NCBI RefSeq assembly: GCF_009649685.1 | Contig: NZ_WJPK01000001.1 | Span: forward strand, 748,760-812,759 | Source: Flavobacteriaceae bacterium EG-1 | GTDB lineage: Bacteria; Bacteroidota; Bacteroidia; Flavobacteriales; Flavobacteriaceae | Reading direction: 5' to 3' | Length of the DNA: 64,000 nt | Shown here: piece after piece, positions 53,206 to 62,443 of the stretch | Layout of the letters: every line of letters begins with the position of its first letter | How positions within the stretch are numbered: position 1 is the stretch's first letter | Position numbers and translations under genes: made by a program | Notes under the pieces: generated by a model | What the model was told of the DNA's origin: nothing | Database searches by the model: none | What the model saw: only the letters and a program-made list of their open reading frames with translations

Positions 53206-53236
53206 CAAAAATATGTTCTTTTAATCGAGAATACAA
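53206..53236 (-). promoter_or_regulatory. Promoter of the FAD/FeS gene (TTG-N20-TATTTTTG)
   Basis: On the minus strand TTG (53236-53234) and TATTTTTG (53213-53206) are 20 bp apart, a perfect match to the consensus. It overlaps the 5' region of the divergent barrel gene and rules out the upstream start at 53255. Confidence 0.7.
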
Positions 53237-53262
53237 TGCTAACTCGAATTAACACAGAACTT

Positions 53263-53772
53263 ATGAAAATCGTAAAAATTTTACCTGTATTAATCTTTTT
53301 TATAGGTACAATAGTCTATTCACAAGAGATTTCAGACAATACTATAGGATTACGCTTAGGAGATAGTGACGGCTTTGGTGCTGAAATATCTTATCAGAGA
53401 GCAATAGGCCGCTATAACCGTGCTGAGTTAAATTTAGGATTTAGGGACCATAGAGCTTATGATGCCGTAAAATTTTCGGGAGTTTACCAATGGGTTCATT
53501 CTATTAGTGACATATTTAATTACTATTACGGTTTCGGTGGTGGAGTAGGCAGTGTGAAATTTGATCCTATTCCTTCAACACTAGGTCCTGCCATTGAGCC
53601 CGATGGAGGAACCTTTGCTTTTATAGCTGGGGATGTTGGAATTGAATGTAATTTGGATTTGCCCATATTAATATCTTTAGATATTAGACCAGAAATTGGA
53701 GTTTTAGGATATGACAACTTTAAGGACCGATTTGACTTTGATATAGCCCTAGGAATTAGATATCAATTCTGA
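53263..53772 (+). CDS. Outer membrane beta-barrel protein, hypothetical
   Basis: Start set at ATG 53263, which gives a normal signal peptide (MKIVKILPVLIFFIGTIVYSQ); an ATG at 53236 would add nine residues. The mature protein has the repeated glycine-rich barrel strands (GLRLGDSDGFGAEISYQRAI, YYGFGGGVGSVKF) and ends with an aromatic strand (ALGIRYQF), as expected for an outer membrane barrel inserted by BamA. Function unknown. It ends just before a strong terminator. Confidence 0.6.
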   Translation: MKIVKILPVLIFFIGTIVYSQEISDNTIGLRLGDSDGFGAEISYQRAIGRYNRAELNLGFRDHRAYDAVKFSGVYQWVHSISDIFNYYYGFGGGVGSVKFDPIPSTLGPAIEPDGGTFAFIAGDVGIECNLDLPILISLDIRPEIGVLGYDNFKDRFDFDIALGIRYQF

Positions 53773-53793
53773 CCCAAAAAAAAGCTATTTATT

Positions 53794-53832
53794 AAAGAGC
53801 TCGTGAAACTTCTGATTCGCGAGCTCTTTTTA
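53794..53832 (+). terminator. Intrinsic terminator after the barrel gene
   Basis: AAAGAGCTCG (53794-53803) and CGAGCTCTTT (53820-53829) form a GC-containing stem followed by T's. Confidence 0.85.
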
Positions 53833-53849
53833 TATCGCTATTATATAAC

Positions 53850-53857
53850 TACCTTTG
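53850..53857 (+). promoter_or_regulatory. -7 promoter element of the TlpA-like gene (TACCTTTG)
   Basis: TACCTTTG fits TAnnTTTG and lies 20 bp before ATG 53878; the -33 is weak because it falls in the preceding terminator. Confidence 0.45.
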
Positions 53858-53877
53858 TGCGCTAATAAATTAATCAA

Positions 53878-55011
53878 ATGAAAAAATTAGTATTACCCGT
53901 TATTTTAGGGCTTATTTTGGTAGGATGTAATAGCGAACCAGATGGTTATACAATTACTGGAAATTTAAGAGGTGATGTTGCCGATAGTACACAAGTCATA
54001 ATGACTAAAATTAACGAACAACGACAACGTGAAGATATTGATACGACATTTGTTGTTAATGGTAAATTCGTTTTTAAAGGCATAGCAGATACTATACCCG
54101 TAATGCGATACTTATTTATTGGGCAACTTCCAGGCTATTCTGCAGTAATACTTGAAAATGGAGAAATTAGTATTGAAGCTCAAAAAGACAGTCTAAATCT
54201 CGGAAAGGTAAGTGGTACACCACAAAATGAATCTTTTCAAGAATATATTAACAAATCGGCATATATTCAAGAAAAAGGACGTTCTGCCCAAATGGATATG
54301 CAAAAAGCTCAAGCTAGCAATGACATCGCTACAATGACTTCTTTACAGGATGAGTTAAATGAATTACAAGAAGAATACAAAAATTCAAATCTTGAATTTA
54401 TCAAGAGCAATCCCAATTCATTGGTTTCAGCATTACTATTAGATGCTGTTACTTCTGCAGGTGTTGTAACACCTGATGAAGTTACTTCAATGTATGAGTC
54501 ATTATCAAGCAGAATTAAAGCTACTGAAGTAGGCTCAGGTCTTTTAAAGAAAATTGAAATTGCTAAAGAACAGGCAGAAAAAAATAAGGCTACTGAGGTA
54601 GGTGCGACTGCCCCAGAGTTTTCAGGGCCAACCACTACAGGTGAGGAGTTAGCACTTAAAGATGTTTTAGGAAAAGTAACATTAATAGATTTTTGGGCTG
54701 CTTGGTGTAAGCCATGTAGAGCAGAAAACCCAAACATTGTTAGTGTGTACAAGAAATATCACACAAAAGGATTGAATGTTTTAGGTGTTTCTTTGGATAG
54801 AAATGCAGACGATTGGAAAAAAGCAATTAAAGATGATGGTTTAACATGGAATCACATTTCCAATGTTAAGTATTTTAACGATCCAATTGCGGAACTTTAC
54901 AATATTAGAGCTATACCGGCTGCCTTTTTATTGGATGAAAATGGTATTATTATTGCAAAAAATTTAAGAGGTCCAGCACTAGAACAAAAAATTGCTGAGC
55001 TATTAGATTAA
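53878..55011 (+). CDS. TlpA-like thiol-disulfide lipoprotein with DUF4369
   Basis: This 377-residue protein has a lipobox (LVGC, residue 17), an N-terminal DUF4369 domain (YTITGNLRGDVADSTQVIM), a helical spacer and a C-terminal thioredoxin fold with WAAWCKPCRAENP. It would reduce or exchange disulfides in the periplasm or on the outer membrane. Length and order match the TlpA family of Bacteroidota. It converges on the LVIVD lipoprotein gene, with a perfect palindrome between them. Confidence 0.9.
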   Translation: MKKLVLPVILGLILVGCNSEPDGYTITGNLRGDVADSTQVIMTKINEQRQREDIDTTFVVNGKFVFKGIADTIPVMRYLFIGQLPGYSAVILENGEISIEAQKDSLNLGKVSGTPQNESFQEYINKSAYIQEKGRSAQMDMQKAQASNDIATMTSLQDELNELQEEYKNSNLEFIKSNPNSLVSALLLDAVTSAGVVTPDEVTSMYESLSSRIKATEVGSGLLKKIEIAKEQAEKNKATEVGATAPEFSGPTTTGEELALKDVLGKVTLIDFWAAWCKPCRAENPNIVSVYKKYHTKGLNVLGVSLDRNADDWKKAIKDDGLTWNHISNVKYFNDPIAELYNIRAIPAAFLLDENGIIIAKNLRGPALEQKIAELLD

Positions 55012-55026
55012 AAATTTGAAGTGATT

Positions 55027-55076
55027 TTATACAAAAAAGCCCTTAACATGTACATGTTAAGGGCTTTTTTGTATAA
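55027..55076. terminator. Perfect 50-bp palindrome, bidirectional terminator
   Basis: From TTATAC at 55027 to GTATAA at 55076 the sequence is its own reverse complement without a single mismatch, centred on GTAC between 55051 and 55052. The GC part is AAGCCCTTAACATGT; A-runs and T-runs flank it on both sides. It is placed 15 bp after the TlpA-like stop and 7 bp before the end of the opposing gene, as expected for a terminator serving both directions. Confidence 0.85.
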
Positions 55077-55083
55077 TCAAGTT

Positions 55084-56727
55084 TTAAAATTTACTATTGT
55101 AATCTTTGAAATTACCTTTGATTGTTACATCGCCATTTGTAATAACATTACCTGTTATATACACAACAGATGAATTACCTATAAATTCTAAAGTTGCACC
55201 ATCTTCCAATATAAGATCACCATAAATAGTAAGATTTCCTTCCACTCTAAAAGTGGCATCCTCCCCTACTGAAATATTCTTCCTATTATTGTTTCTACCA
55301 ACAACAAAGGTACCATTCATTTCAAATATACCGTCTTCATGCACATACGTTGTATTCTGCACTGTCCAAGTACCACATAGTAATAATGAACCGTATACAT
55401 TAACTCTATTGAATCGTTTCGACCCTTTATACTCTTTAACCGTACTTGCTGCTACAGTTAAATTAGAACTACCACTATAATAATTCAAATTTTCGCAACG
55501 TGCTTCTAAACTTGAATCAGGTTTATTCATCTTAATAACCTGTAAACCATTTTTACCAGAAGCTGCAAAGATATAATCACCTTTTGACGCTACGTAATTT
55601 ATTGAACCATCAAGAGCAATTATTCCAACTAAACTATTCCCAGAATCTTGCTCTTCAGAAAGGCATAATCCGGCCCCTCCATTTGCCATTAGTAATGCTT
55701 CTTCATTAATAGCAACTGCATTAGTTACTTGATCAGATTGGTCAACACCTTCAGGGTTAATGGGTATAGCAATATGCTCTATAAAGTTTCCATTTGAAGC
55801 ATTATACACGCCAGCACCTTTAGCTCCTTCAGCAACAATAACATTCTTGTTTGTAAAACCAATCGTTCTTTTGGTAGCAAGTCCGAAATCGGTATTAATT
55901 GCAATTTCTCTTAATACATTTAAATTAGAATCTAATATACTCACGCCTTTACTCGCATCTAAAACAGCAATTTCTTCATTATTAATAGCAACAGATCTTA
56001 AGTCATCAGCCGGATATTCAGAAATTACAGATAAATCGGACTTGTTAAATACTGTTAAAGAACCATCTTTTCCACTTGTTACAAGAACTTTGTTACCATC
56101 AATTACAATATCTGTACTATTATATCCTGTTTGAAAACCATATGTAATCCCTGCACTAACATCAAATCTTCCACCAGAAGCATTAATTTTAGCTATAAAA
56201 GAATTTGAAGTTGCTGTTACAGACTTTTCCGAATCAACACCACCAACAAGATAAACAAATCCTTCCTCGTAACTTACTGCATTAATATCTGCATTAAGAT
56301 AATATAGTCGCGAAGTCACTCTTGGACTATTAGGGTCACTCACGTCAACAATATCAATCGCACCAGCATAACCATCTTCAGTAGTATTATAGGACACATA
56401 GGCATAATTCTCCACCACATTTATATGTGAAGCTGTTAAATTTTCGCCACCGTTATCAAATGAAGGAGGGTTAATTTGAGCTACTAATGTTAATGGGTAA
56501 TCTCCAGCTTGTTCTTCAGATTTGCCACTTAAAGATTTACCTGCAATTTGATTTTCATCAATGATGTCTAAAACACCTGCATTGTCATAAACAACACTTG
56601 TGCTTAAAATGGCATCATTATCTTCAATACTAATATCGCTTTGAGAATCACTATAGACTGTAGTTTCATCACTACAGGAAATGGAAATACTAAGAATCGC
56701 TAATAGGATTAGGGAAATTCTTTTCAT
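55084..56727 (-). CDS. LVIVD-repeat lipoprotein (beta-propeller)
   Basis: This 547-residue protein has a lipobox (SISC) and successive blades with the LVIVD-like pattern (YAGAIDIVDVSDPNSPRVTSRLYY, ALLMANGGAGLCL, GLQVIKM), forming a propeller. The C-terminal 100 residues are repeated beta strands (GTFVVGRNNNRKNISVGEDATFRVEGNLTIYGDLILEDG), similar to parallel beta-helix or pectate-lyase-like tails. It probably sits on the outside of the outer membrane. No catalytic residues are visible. Confidence 0.8.
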   Translation of the reverse strand: MKRISLILLAILSISISCSDETTVYSDSQSDISIEDNDAILSTSVVYDNAGVLDIIDENQIAGKSLSGKSEEQAGDYPLTLVAQINPPSFDNGGENLTASHINVVENYAYVSYNTTEDGYAGAIDIVDVSDPNSPRVTSRLYYLNADINAVSYEEGFVYLVGGVDSEKSVTATSNSFIAKINASGGRFDVSAGITYGFQTGYNSTDIVIDGNKVLVTSGKDGSLTVFNKSDLSVISEYPADDLRSVAINNEEIAVLDASKGVSILDSNLNVLREIAINTDFGLATKRTIGFTNKNVIVAEGAKGAGVYNASNGNFIEHIAIPINPEGVDQSDQVTNAVAINEEALLMANGGAGLCLSEEQDSGNSLVGIIALDGSINYVASKGDYIFAASGKNGLQVIKMNKPDSSLEARCENLNYYSGSSNLTVAASTVKEYKGSKRFNRVNVYGSLLLCGTWTVQNTTYVHEDGIFEMNGTFVVGRNNNRKNISVGEDATFRVEGNLTIYGDLILEDGATLEFIGNSSVVYITGNVITNGDVTIKGNFKDYNSKF

Positions 56728-56877
56728 AATAAGTAGGTTTTTAAAAAAATTAGATTTTGGGCTCTAATCTAACGGCAAGATTACCATAAAGGTATGTAAA
56801 GGCATATTAAATTCGTTGAACCGCACATTTTATTGATATTAACATAAATAACCAATAACTATACAGGAAAGAAATCT

Positions 56878-57528
56878 CTAAATTTTACCCATTTTATCCA
56901 TTGCAAAAAGAATAATTATAGGAATTGCTAACAGAATTACCATTAGTGTTTCTGTGAATATAAGGTCTGGCAAAAACAGTAATGTTGTAATATAACCACC
57001 AATAGCACCACCGAAATGAGCCGTATGTCCTATATTCCCCAGTCTACTTTTCATACCATAAATAGAATACAACAAATAACCAATTCCTACAATATAAGCA
57101 GGTATAGGTATTGGTATAAACATTAAATATAAACTCATACTAGGTTGCAACAAAATTGCTGCATATAACACCCCAACTACGGCGCCACTAGCTCCAACGG
57201 CCGAATAATAAGGCTCATCTTTATGAAAAAACATGGCCAGTAAACTACCTGCCAAAAGACTAATAAAATATATTATCAAAAATTTAATCGATCCAAACCA
57301 ATTAATAACAACGTCTGCAAAGAAAAATAAAGTCAACATGTTCATTGCAAGATGTGCTAAATCCACATGAAGAAAACCTGAAGTAAGCATGCGATCTTTT
57401 TGACCCGCATTTATTGGACCAATTTGAAATTTGTAACGCTCAAAAAAATCAGTGTCATTAAATCCTTTTATTGAAACAAGTACATTGACTACTATAATTA
57501 TAATTGTAACAATTTCAATATTGCCCAT
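56878..57528 (-). CDS. Rhomboid-family intramembrane serine protease
   Basis: This 216-residue membrane protein has six predicted spans and the rhomboid catalytic pair: S114 in VGASGAVVGV (GxSG) and His 171 in GHTAHFGGAIGG. The HVDLAHLAMNM segment is the typical loop-1 to TM2 region. It cleaves membrane-bound substrates within the bilayer. It is divergent from the acyltransferase gene; the intergenic 57 bp contains overlapping -7 boxes for both. Confidence 0.92.
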   Translation of the reverse strand: MGNIEIVTIIIIVVNVLVSIKGFNDTDFFERYKFQIGPINAGQKDRMLTSGFLHVDLAHLAMNMLTLFFFADVVINWFGSIKFLIIYFISLLAGSLLAMFFHKDEPYYSAVGASGAVVGVLYAAILLQPSMSLYLMFIPIPIPAYIVGIGYLLYSIYGMKSRLGNIGHTAHFGGAIGGYITTLLFLPDLIFTETLMVILLAIPIIILFAMDKMGKI

Positions 57529-57551
57529 GAAGTTCTACTAAAGTTTAGCCT

Positions 57552-57569
57552 CAAATATAGCTATATTTG
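57552..57569. promoter_or_regulatory. 18-bp palindrome with back-to-back -7 elements
   Basis: CAAATATAGCTATATTTG is a perfect palindrome containing TATATTTG on the plus strand (57562-57569) and again on the minus strand (57559-57552). It can serve as the -7 of both divergent genes, so the two promoters would compete or be jointly repressed by a protein bound to the palindrome. Confidence 0.55.
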
Positions 57570-57585
57570 TACACATTTTTTTTGC

Positions 57586-58482
57586 ATGCAACTACTAGTT
57601 TTTATTCTTGCCTATCCACTTTTATGGTTAATATCTATTTTACCATACCGCATATTTTATCTATTTTCTGATTTCATATATCTTTTGGTTTACCGTATTG
57701 TAGGTTATCGCAAGAAGGTAGTACATGCAAATCTAAGTTTGGTTTTTCCCGAAAAAAATACGAAAGAATTAAAACGAATCGAAAAAGAATTTTATAAGCA
57801 TATGTGCGATATGTTTTTAGAAATGGTAAAAACCATGAACCTTTCTAAGGCCGAAGTTAAAAAGCGTTATAAAATCAAAAATATTGAAGTAATTCAAGAA
57901 ATTGAAAAAGAGAAAAGCATATTAATCCCCTGTTCACACTATGCTAATTGGGAATGGAACGTTAGTTTAAACTTATATGTGAAAAGCAAAGGTTATGCTG
58001 TATACCAAAGAGTGTCCAACAAATATTTTGATAAAATGGTAAAAGATTTTAGATCTCGTTGGAACACTACTTTAATCACACGAAATGAAACCGTTAAAAC
58101 GGTTATGCGAAACTACAAGCAAGGTATAACTTCAATTTATGGTATGGTAAGTGACCAATCTCCTTTGGTTGTACATGCACATTATTGGGATAAATTTATG
58201 GGTATTACTGTACCAATTTTTGTAGGAACTGAGGCTTTAGCTAGAAAAATGGATTTAGCTGTAGTATTCTTAAAGGTCTCAAAAGTAAAAAGGGGTTATT
58301 ATGAAGCAGAATTTATTCCTATTACATTAGCTGGTAAGGATACAAAGCCTAATGAAATTACTAAAAAATTTATTGCATTAACTGAAGCACAAATAAGAGA
58401 AAAGCCAGAACATTATTTCTGGACTCATAAACGATGGAAACATCGCGATAAGGTGCCTCCAGAGTATTTAATTGAAGAATAG
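57586..58482 (+). CDS. Lipid A-type acyltransferase (LpxL/HtrB family)
   Basis: This 298-residue protein has an N-terminal membrane anchor and the acyltransferase motif HYANWEW (H-x4-E, catalytic pair), preceded by ILIPCS. It continues with GMVSDQSPLV and VPIFVGTEALARKM, both family hallmarks. It adds a secondary acyl chain to lipid A or a related lipid at the inner membrane. Length is normal. A sterol-desaturase family gene follows 72 bp later. Confidence 0.9.
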   Translation: MQLLVFILAYPLLWLISILPYRIFYLFSDFIYLLVYRIVGYRKKVVHANLSLVFPEKNTKELKRIEKEFYKHMCDMFLEMVKTMNLSKAEVKKRYKIKNIEVIQEIEKEKSILIPCSHYANWEWNVSLNLYVKSKGYAVYQRVSNKYFDKMVKDFRSRWNTTLITRNETVKTVMRNYKQGITSIYGMVSDQSPLVVHAHYWDKFMGITVPIFVGTEALARKMDLAVVFLKVSKVKRGYYEAEFIPITLAGKDTKPNEITKKFIALTEAQIREKPEHYFWTHKRWKHRDKVPPEYLIEE

Positions 58483-58553
58483 AAGTAGCATAATTTTAAC
58501 TTTTAGTAGTTGGGTATTTTTCATAATTTGTACCATCCGACCAACCCAATTAA

Positions 58554-59549
58554 ATGGAAGTACTAGAAACAATTTACAGTGAGATAATAGGATTCCTCGG
58601 CATTTCGCAAGCCTGGGAAATACTAGAAACAGGCGATTATAGTAAATTTCGTACCTACGATGGTATTGTTTCATTAATTTATCCAATAATTCCGCTTTTG
58701 GTAATATTGGAATTAATATTAGGATTAATTTATAAAAAACCTGATACTAAGGTTTACAAAGTAAATTTTCTAATATATATTTTTAATCGCTTTATAGGTA
58801 GGTTTATTGCTATTGCTATGACTACCCTTTGCATAGGTCTTTTCCAGAAATATGCTCCTTTTCAAACAGAAATGACCTGGTACTGGTTTATATATGGATA
58901 TATTGTTTGGGAATTCGGCCATTTTTTATATCACTATTGGGGACATAAAGTCAGGCTTTTTTGGTGTTTGCATTCTACGCATCATGCACCAGAAAATATG
59001 AACCTTTCTGTAACATATGCTCATTTTTTCCTTGAAGCTCCTTATGCCGATATAATTCGCACCACTGTATGTATTTTATTAGGCGTTCAACCCGAATTAT
59101 TATTTTTAATTATGTTTATTGATGGTACTTATGGTGCCTTTATTCATGTTGGAGAAAATTTAATAAAAGATGCGCGCTTTGGACCTTTGAATAAAATTAT
59201 TCTAACACCTTCGCATCATCGAGTGCACCATGCAAGAAACCCGTTATATATGGATACCAATTTTTGTAATTTACTAAACATTTGGGATCATGTTTTTGGG
59301 ACCTATCAAGAAGAAAAAGATGAAGTGAAAATAGAATATGGTATAACAAGAAAAATGGACTCTGGTAATTTTATAGATGTTTATTTTGGGGAGTTTATCG
59401 CACTATTTAAAGACATAATTAATGCTCCTGGTCTAAAAAACAAACTATTATATATTTTTATGCCACCAGGGTGGCATCATACTGGTAAACATCAAACTTC
59501 CAAAATTGTTAGAGCGGCTTATTTTAAGCAGGAAATGGCTAAGGAGTAA
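58554..59549 (+). CDS. Sterol desaturase/fatty acid hydroxylase family protein
   Basis: This 331-residue membrane protein has the three histidine boxes of the family: HFLYH (as GHFLYHYWGHK), HSTHH (LHSTHHAPENMN) and HHRVHH (PSHHRVHHARN). They bind two irons and hydroxylate a lipid. The membrane segments flank these boxes. It is on the same strand as the acyltransferase gene, so both may modify envelope lipids. The stop lies within the last bases of the opposing gene (11-bp overlap). Confidence 0.9.
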   Translation: MEVLETIYSEIIGFLGISQAWEILETGDYSKFRTYDGIVSLIYPIIPLLVILELILGLIYKKPDTKVYKVNFLIYIFNRFIGRFIAIAMTTLCIGLFQKYAPFQTEMTWYWFIYGYIVWEFGHFLYHYWGHKVRLFWCLHSTHHAPENMNLSVTYAHFFLEAPYADIIRTTVCILLGVQPELLFLIMFIDGTYGAFIHVGENLIKDARFGPLNKIILTPSHHRVHHARNPLYMDTNFCNLLNIWDHVFGTYQEEKDEVKIEYGITRKMDSGNFIDVYFGEFIALFKDIINAPGLKNKLLYIFMPPGWHHTGKHQTSKIVRAAYFKQEMAKE

Positions 59550-60345
59550 AAACTAAAGTCGCCATAACAATACAGTGATCACTTGCATAATTTTCACACA
59601 ATACCTGATAGTTGAGAACCTGCCATTTATTGGGCATATTATACAAAATATGATCTAAATTTAATCGGGGTGCATCAGCCGGCCAAGTCTTTTTTAAAGC
59701 ATTCTCATGCTGTACTTTGGTGAATTTTGTTTTAAAAATTTTTAATGTATTACTATCTGCACCAGCATTTAAATCTCCTACTATTAGGGTTGGGCAATCC
59801 GTAGTTCCTAACTTTTCTACAAGAGCATTGGCTTGCATAATTCGATCTTCCTCTTTCTTTTGGTGGTCTAAATGCGTAGCCACAAATTGAAATATAGTAC
59901 CTTGTATTGTTTTAACTTTTGTAATTAATGCGGCTCTAGGTTCTGATTTTTCTAAATGCGGTAATGCAAAATTCTCGCTATCTATAAAAGTATATTTAGA
60001 AAGTACTGCTTCTCCATATTCACCACCGTCATAATACATCGCTCTTGCAAACAAAGAAGCCATTTTAGTACGATAACCAATTTCGGTGGGTAAATCATAT
60101 TCTTTTGCTCTACTCGTCTTAAAGTCAACTTCTTGTAAAGCAACTAAATGTGGATTAAAAGAATTAATTACACCTGCAATAGTATCTAAGTTAAAATCAT
60201 TCTTTACTGTTGCACCATGTAATATATTAAAACTCATAACTCTTAGCGTATCTGGTTCTAATTGAGCAACAATTTTCACTTGAATAAAAAAAGCCACCAT
60301 TACAAATGCAAAAAGTGGCTTTTTAGATATTAAATTTCTAAACAT
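59539..60345 (-). CDS. Endonuclease/exonuclease/phosphatase family protein
   Basis: This 268-residue protein has a signal peptide (LFAFVMVAFFIQVKIVAQ) and the EEP fold: MSFNILHGATV, ALQEVD, TLIVGDLNAGADS and YASDHCIVMATL, which carry the metal and catalytic Asn, Glu, Asp and His. It is secreted, so the target is more likely extracellular DNA, phosphoesters or sphingolipids than genomic DNA. It ends 11 bp inside the end of the sterol desaturase gene and begins 2 bp before the end of the phosphomutase gene. Confidence 0.88.
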   Translation of the reverse strand: MFRNLISKKPLFAFVMVAFFIQVKIVAQLEPDTLRVMSFNILHGATVKNDFNLDTIAGVINSFNPHLVALQEVDFKTSRAKEYDLPTEIGYRTKMASLFARAMYYDGGEYGEAVLSKYTFIDSENFALPHLEKSEPRAALITKVKTIQGTIFQFVATHLDHQKKEEDRIMQANALVEKLGTTDCPTLIVGDLNAGADSNTLKIFKTKFTKVQHENALKKTWPADAPRLNLDHILYNMPNKWQVLNYQVLCENYASDHCIVMATLVFTP

Positions 60346-60347
60346 TT

Positions 60348-61736
60348 CTAAATCCCTGCTATTTCTTTAATCTCCCCAATTATTCTATCACCTAAATCAT
60401 TTGCTTCCTGTTGACTTTTAGCTTCGGTATAAATTCTAATAATTGGTTCTGTATTCGATTTTCTTAGATGCACCCAATTCTCAGCGAAATCTATCTTAAC
60501 ACCATCAATTGTTGAAATTTTTTCATGTTGATATTTATCAGCCATTCCTTTTAAAATACTGTCAACATCTAAACTAGGGGTTAATTGAATCTTTTTCTTT
60601 CCCATAAAATAAGAAGGATAGCTAGCTCTTAATTCCGCAACAGTACCACTTTTTTCTGCCATTAACATTAAAAACAAAGCAGTACCTACTAAAGAATCTC
60701 TGCCATAATGACTTTCTGGATAAATAATACCTCCATTACCTTCACCACCAATAATAGCATTATTTGCTTTCATTTTAGTAACCACATTTACCTCACCAAC
60801 TGCCGATGCTTCATATGTACCACCATGTTTTTCTGTTACATCTCGCAAAGCTCGAGAAGAAGACAAGTTAGACACTGTATTGCCTTTTGTTTTACCTAAC
60901 ACGTAATCTGCACAAGCAACCAAGGTATACTCTTCACCAAACATTTCGCCATCATCACTAATAAAAGCTAATCGGTCTACGTCAGGATCCACTACAATTC
61001 CAAAATCAGCCTTCTCTTTTACCACTAATTCACATATATCTCCTAAATGCTCTTTTAAAGGCTCTGGATTATGAGGAAAATGTCCAGTTGGATCACAATA
61101 TAATTTTACAACTTCTACCCCTAATTCTTCAAGAAGTTTTGGGATTGCAATACCACCTGTAGAATTAACCCCATCTACAACAACTTTAAACTTTGCCTTT
61201 TTTATAGTATCGGCATCAACTAATGGTAAGGCTAACACTTCATCAATATGTATATCGATATAAGCATCATTTTTTAATATTTCACCCAAATCATCAACTT
61301 CTGAAAAATCAAAATCTTCCTTTTCAGCAATCTCAAGTATTTTGGCTCCTTGTGCCGCATTTAAAAATTCACCTTTCTCATTTAACAATTTCAAGGCATT
61401 CCATTGTTTTGGATTATGGCTTGCAGTAAGAATAATACCTCCATCTGCATTTTCAAGGGGAACGGCAATCTCAACGGTCGGTGTCGTTGACAACCCCAAA
61501 TCAATTACATCAATTCCTAGTCCTACTAATGTAGATACTACCAAATTTTGTATCATTTCACCAGATAAACGCGCATCTCTACCAATAGCAACTTTTAATT
61601 TATCTTTTTTAGAGTATTCTTTTAGCCAAATACCATAAGAAGCCGCAAACTTAACTGCATCAAGTGGTGTTAAGTTATCACCAGGTTTTCCACCAATAGT
61701 TCCTCTAATTCCTGAAATCGATTTTATTAATGTCAT
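60348..61736 (-). CDS. glmM: Phosphoglucosamine mutase / phosphohexomutase
   Basis: This 462-residue enzyme starts TLIKSISGIRGTIGGKPGDN; the start at ATG 61736 is set by this conserved N-terminus, because an ATG at 61907 would add 57 unrelated residues. It has the active-site serine in ILTASHNPKQWN, the metal motif DPDVDRLAF, the sugar loop GGEGNGGII and the phosphate loop LRKSNTEPIIR. It interconverts glucosamine-6-phosphate and -1-phosphate for peptidoglycan precursor synthesis. Length is normal. Phosphomannomutase activity cannot be excluded. Confidence 0.9.
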   Translation of the reverse strand: MTLIKSISGIRGTIGGKPGDNLTPLDAVKFAASYGIWLKEYSKKDKLKVAIGRDARLSGEMIQNLVVSTLVGLGIDVIDLGLSTTPTVEIAVPLENADGGIILTASHNPKQWNALKLLNEKGEFLNAAQGAKILEIAEKEDFDFSEVDDLGEILKNDAYIDIHIDEVLALPLVDADTIKKAKFKVVVDGVNSTGGIAIPKLLEELGVEVVKLYCDPTGHFPHNPEPLKEHLGDICELVVKEKADFGIVVDPDVDRLAFISDDGEMFGEEYTLVACADYVLGKTKGNTVSNLSSSRALRDVTEKHGGTYEASAVGEVNVVTKMKANNAIIGGEGNGGIIYPESHYGRDSLVGTALFLMLMAEKSGTVAELRASYPSYFMGKKKIQLTPSLDVDSILKGMADKYQHEKISTIDGVKIDFAENWVHLRKSNTEPIIRIYTEAKSQQEANDLGDRIIGEIKEIAGI

Positions 61737-61812
61737 AGGTTCATGTGATTTTTTGTGCAAATATACAAGTACCAAGATTATTCCGTCGGAACAAATTTGT
61801 AAATTCGACCAT

Positions 61813-62397
61813 ATGAATTTTTTAGCCCATATATACCTCTCATTTGGAGATGACGAAATTAGTATAGGTAATTTTATTGCCGATAGTATTCGAGGAAACA
61901 AATACAAACATTTGCCTGTCCGAATTCAGAAGGGCATTATGTTACATCGAAAAATCGACAGCTATACCGATTCGCACGTTATTCCAAAAATTAGTAGCAA
62001 AAGATTGCATAAAAATTATAGTCATTATAGTATGGTGATTGTAGATATTTTTTATGATCATTTTTTAGCTAAAAATTGGGCTAGGTATTCGGATGAGCCC
62101 TTAGAAGTTTTCGCCGACCGATTCTATGACCTTTTAGAAGATAATTTTGAATTATTGCCGCATGGAGTACAACATATGATGCCTCATATGATTACAGACA
62201 ATTGGCTTTATAATTATTCTAAGTTAGAAGGAATCGAAAAAGTATTAAATGGTGTTAATAGAAGGACCAAGAATAAATCTAAAATGAATTTTGCCATTCT
62301 TGATCTTGAAGAACATTATGAAGATTTTGAAAAAGAATTCACAGATTTTTTTGAAGAACTGCGGGTATATTCCAAACAAAAATTTATTTCACTCTAA
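61813..62397 (+). CDS. ACP phosphodiesterase-like protein
   Basis: The start is ATG 61813, where the conserved NFLAHIYLSFGDDEISIGNFIAD begins; a TTG at 61753 would add 20 unrelated residues. The 194-residue protein continues with GIMLHRKIDSYTDSHV and DIFYDHFLAKNW, which match AcpH-like HD-type phosphodiesterases that remove phosphopantetheine from acyl carrier protein. It is divergent from glmM and is followed by the gamma-glutamyltransferase gene. Activity on ACP in Bacteroidota is inferred from family. Confidence 0.85.
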   Translation: MNFLAHIYLSFGDDEISIGNFIADSIRGNKYKHLPVRIQKGIMLHRKIDSYTDSHVIPKISSKRLHKNYSHYSMVIVDIFYDHFLAKNWARYSDEPLEVFADRFYDLLEDNFELLPHGVQHMMPHMITDNWLYNYSKLEGIEKVLNGVNRRTKNKSKMNFAILDLEEHYEDFEKEFTDFFEELRVYSKQKFISL

Positions 62398-62443
62398 CAG
62401 ACATGAAAACCAAGATTTTTATTCATTATAAAATTTTAACCCT

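Noticed and set aside
61737-61907. N-terminal extension of the phosphomutase
   Set aside because: The extension reads opposite the start of the ACP phosphodiesterase-like gene and has no similarity to phosphohexomutases, which begin at the residues encoded from 61736.
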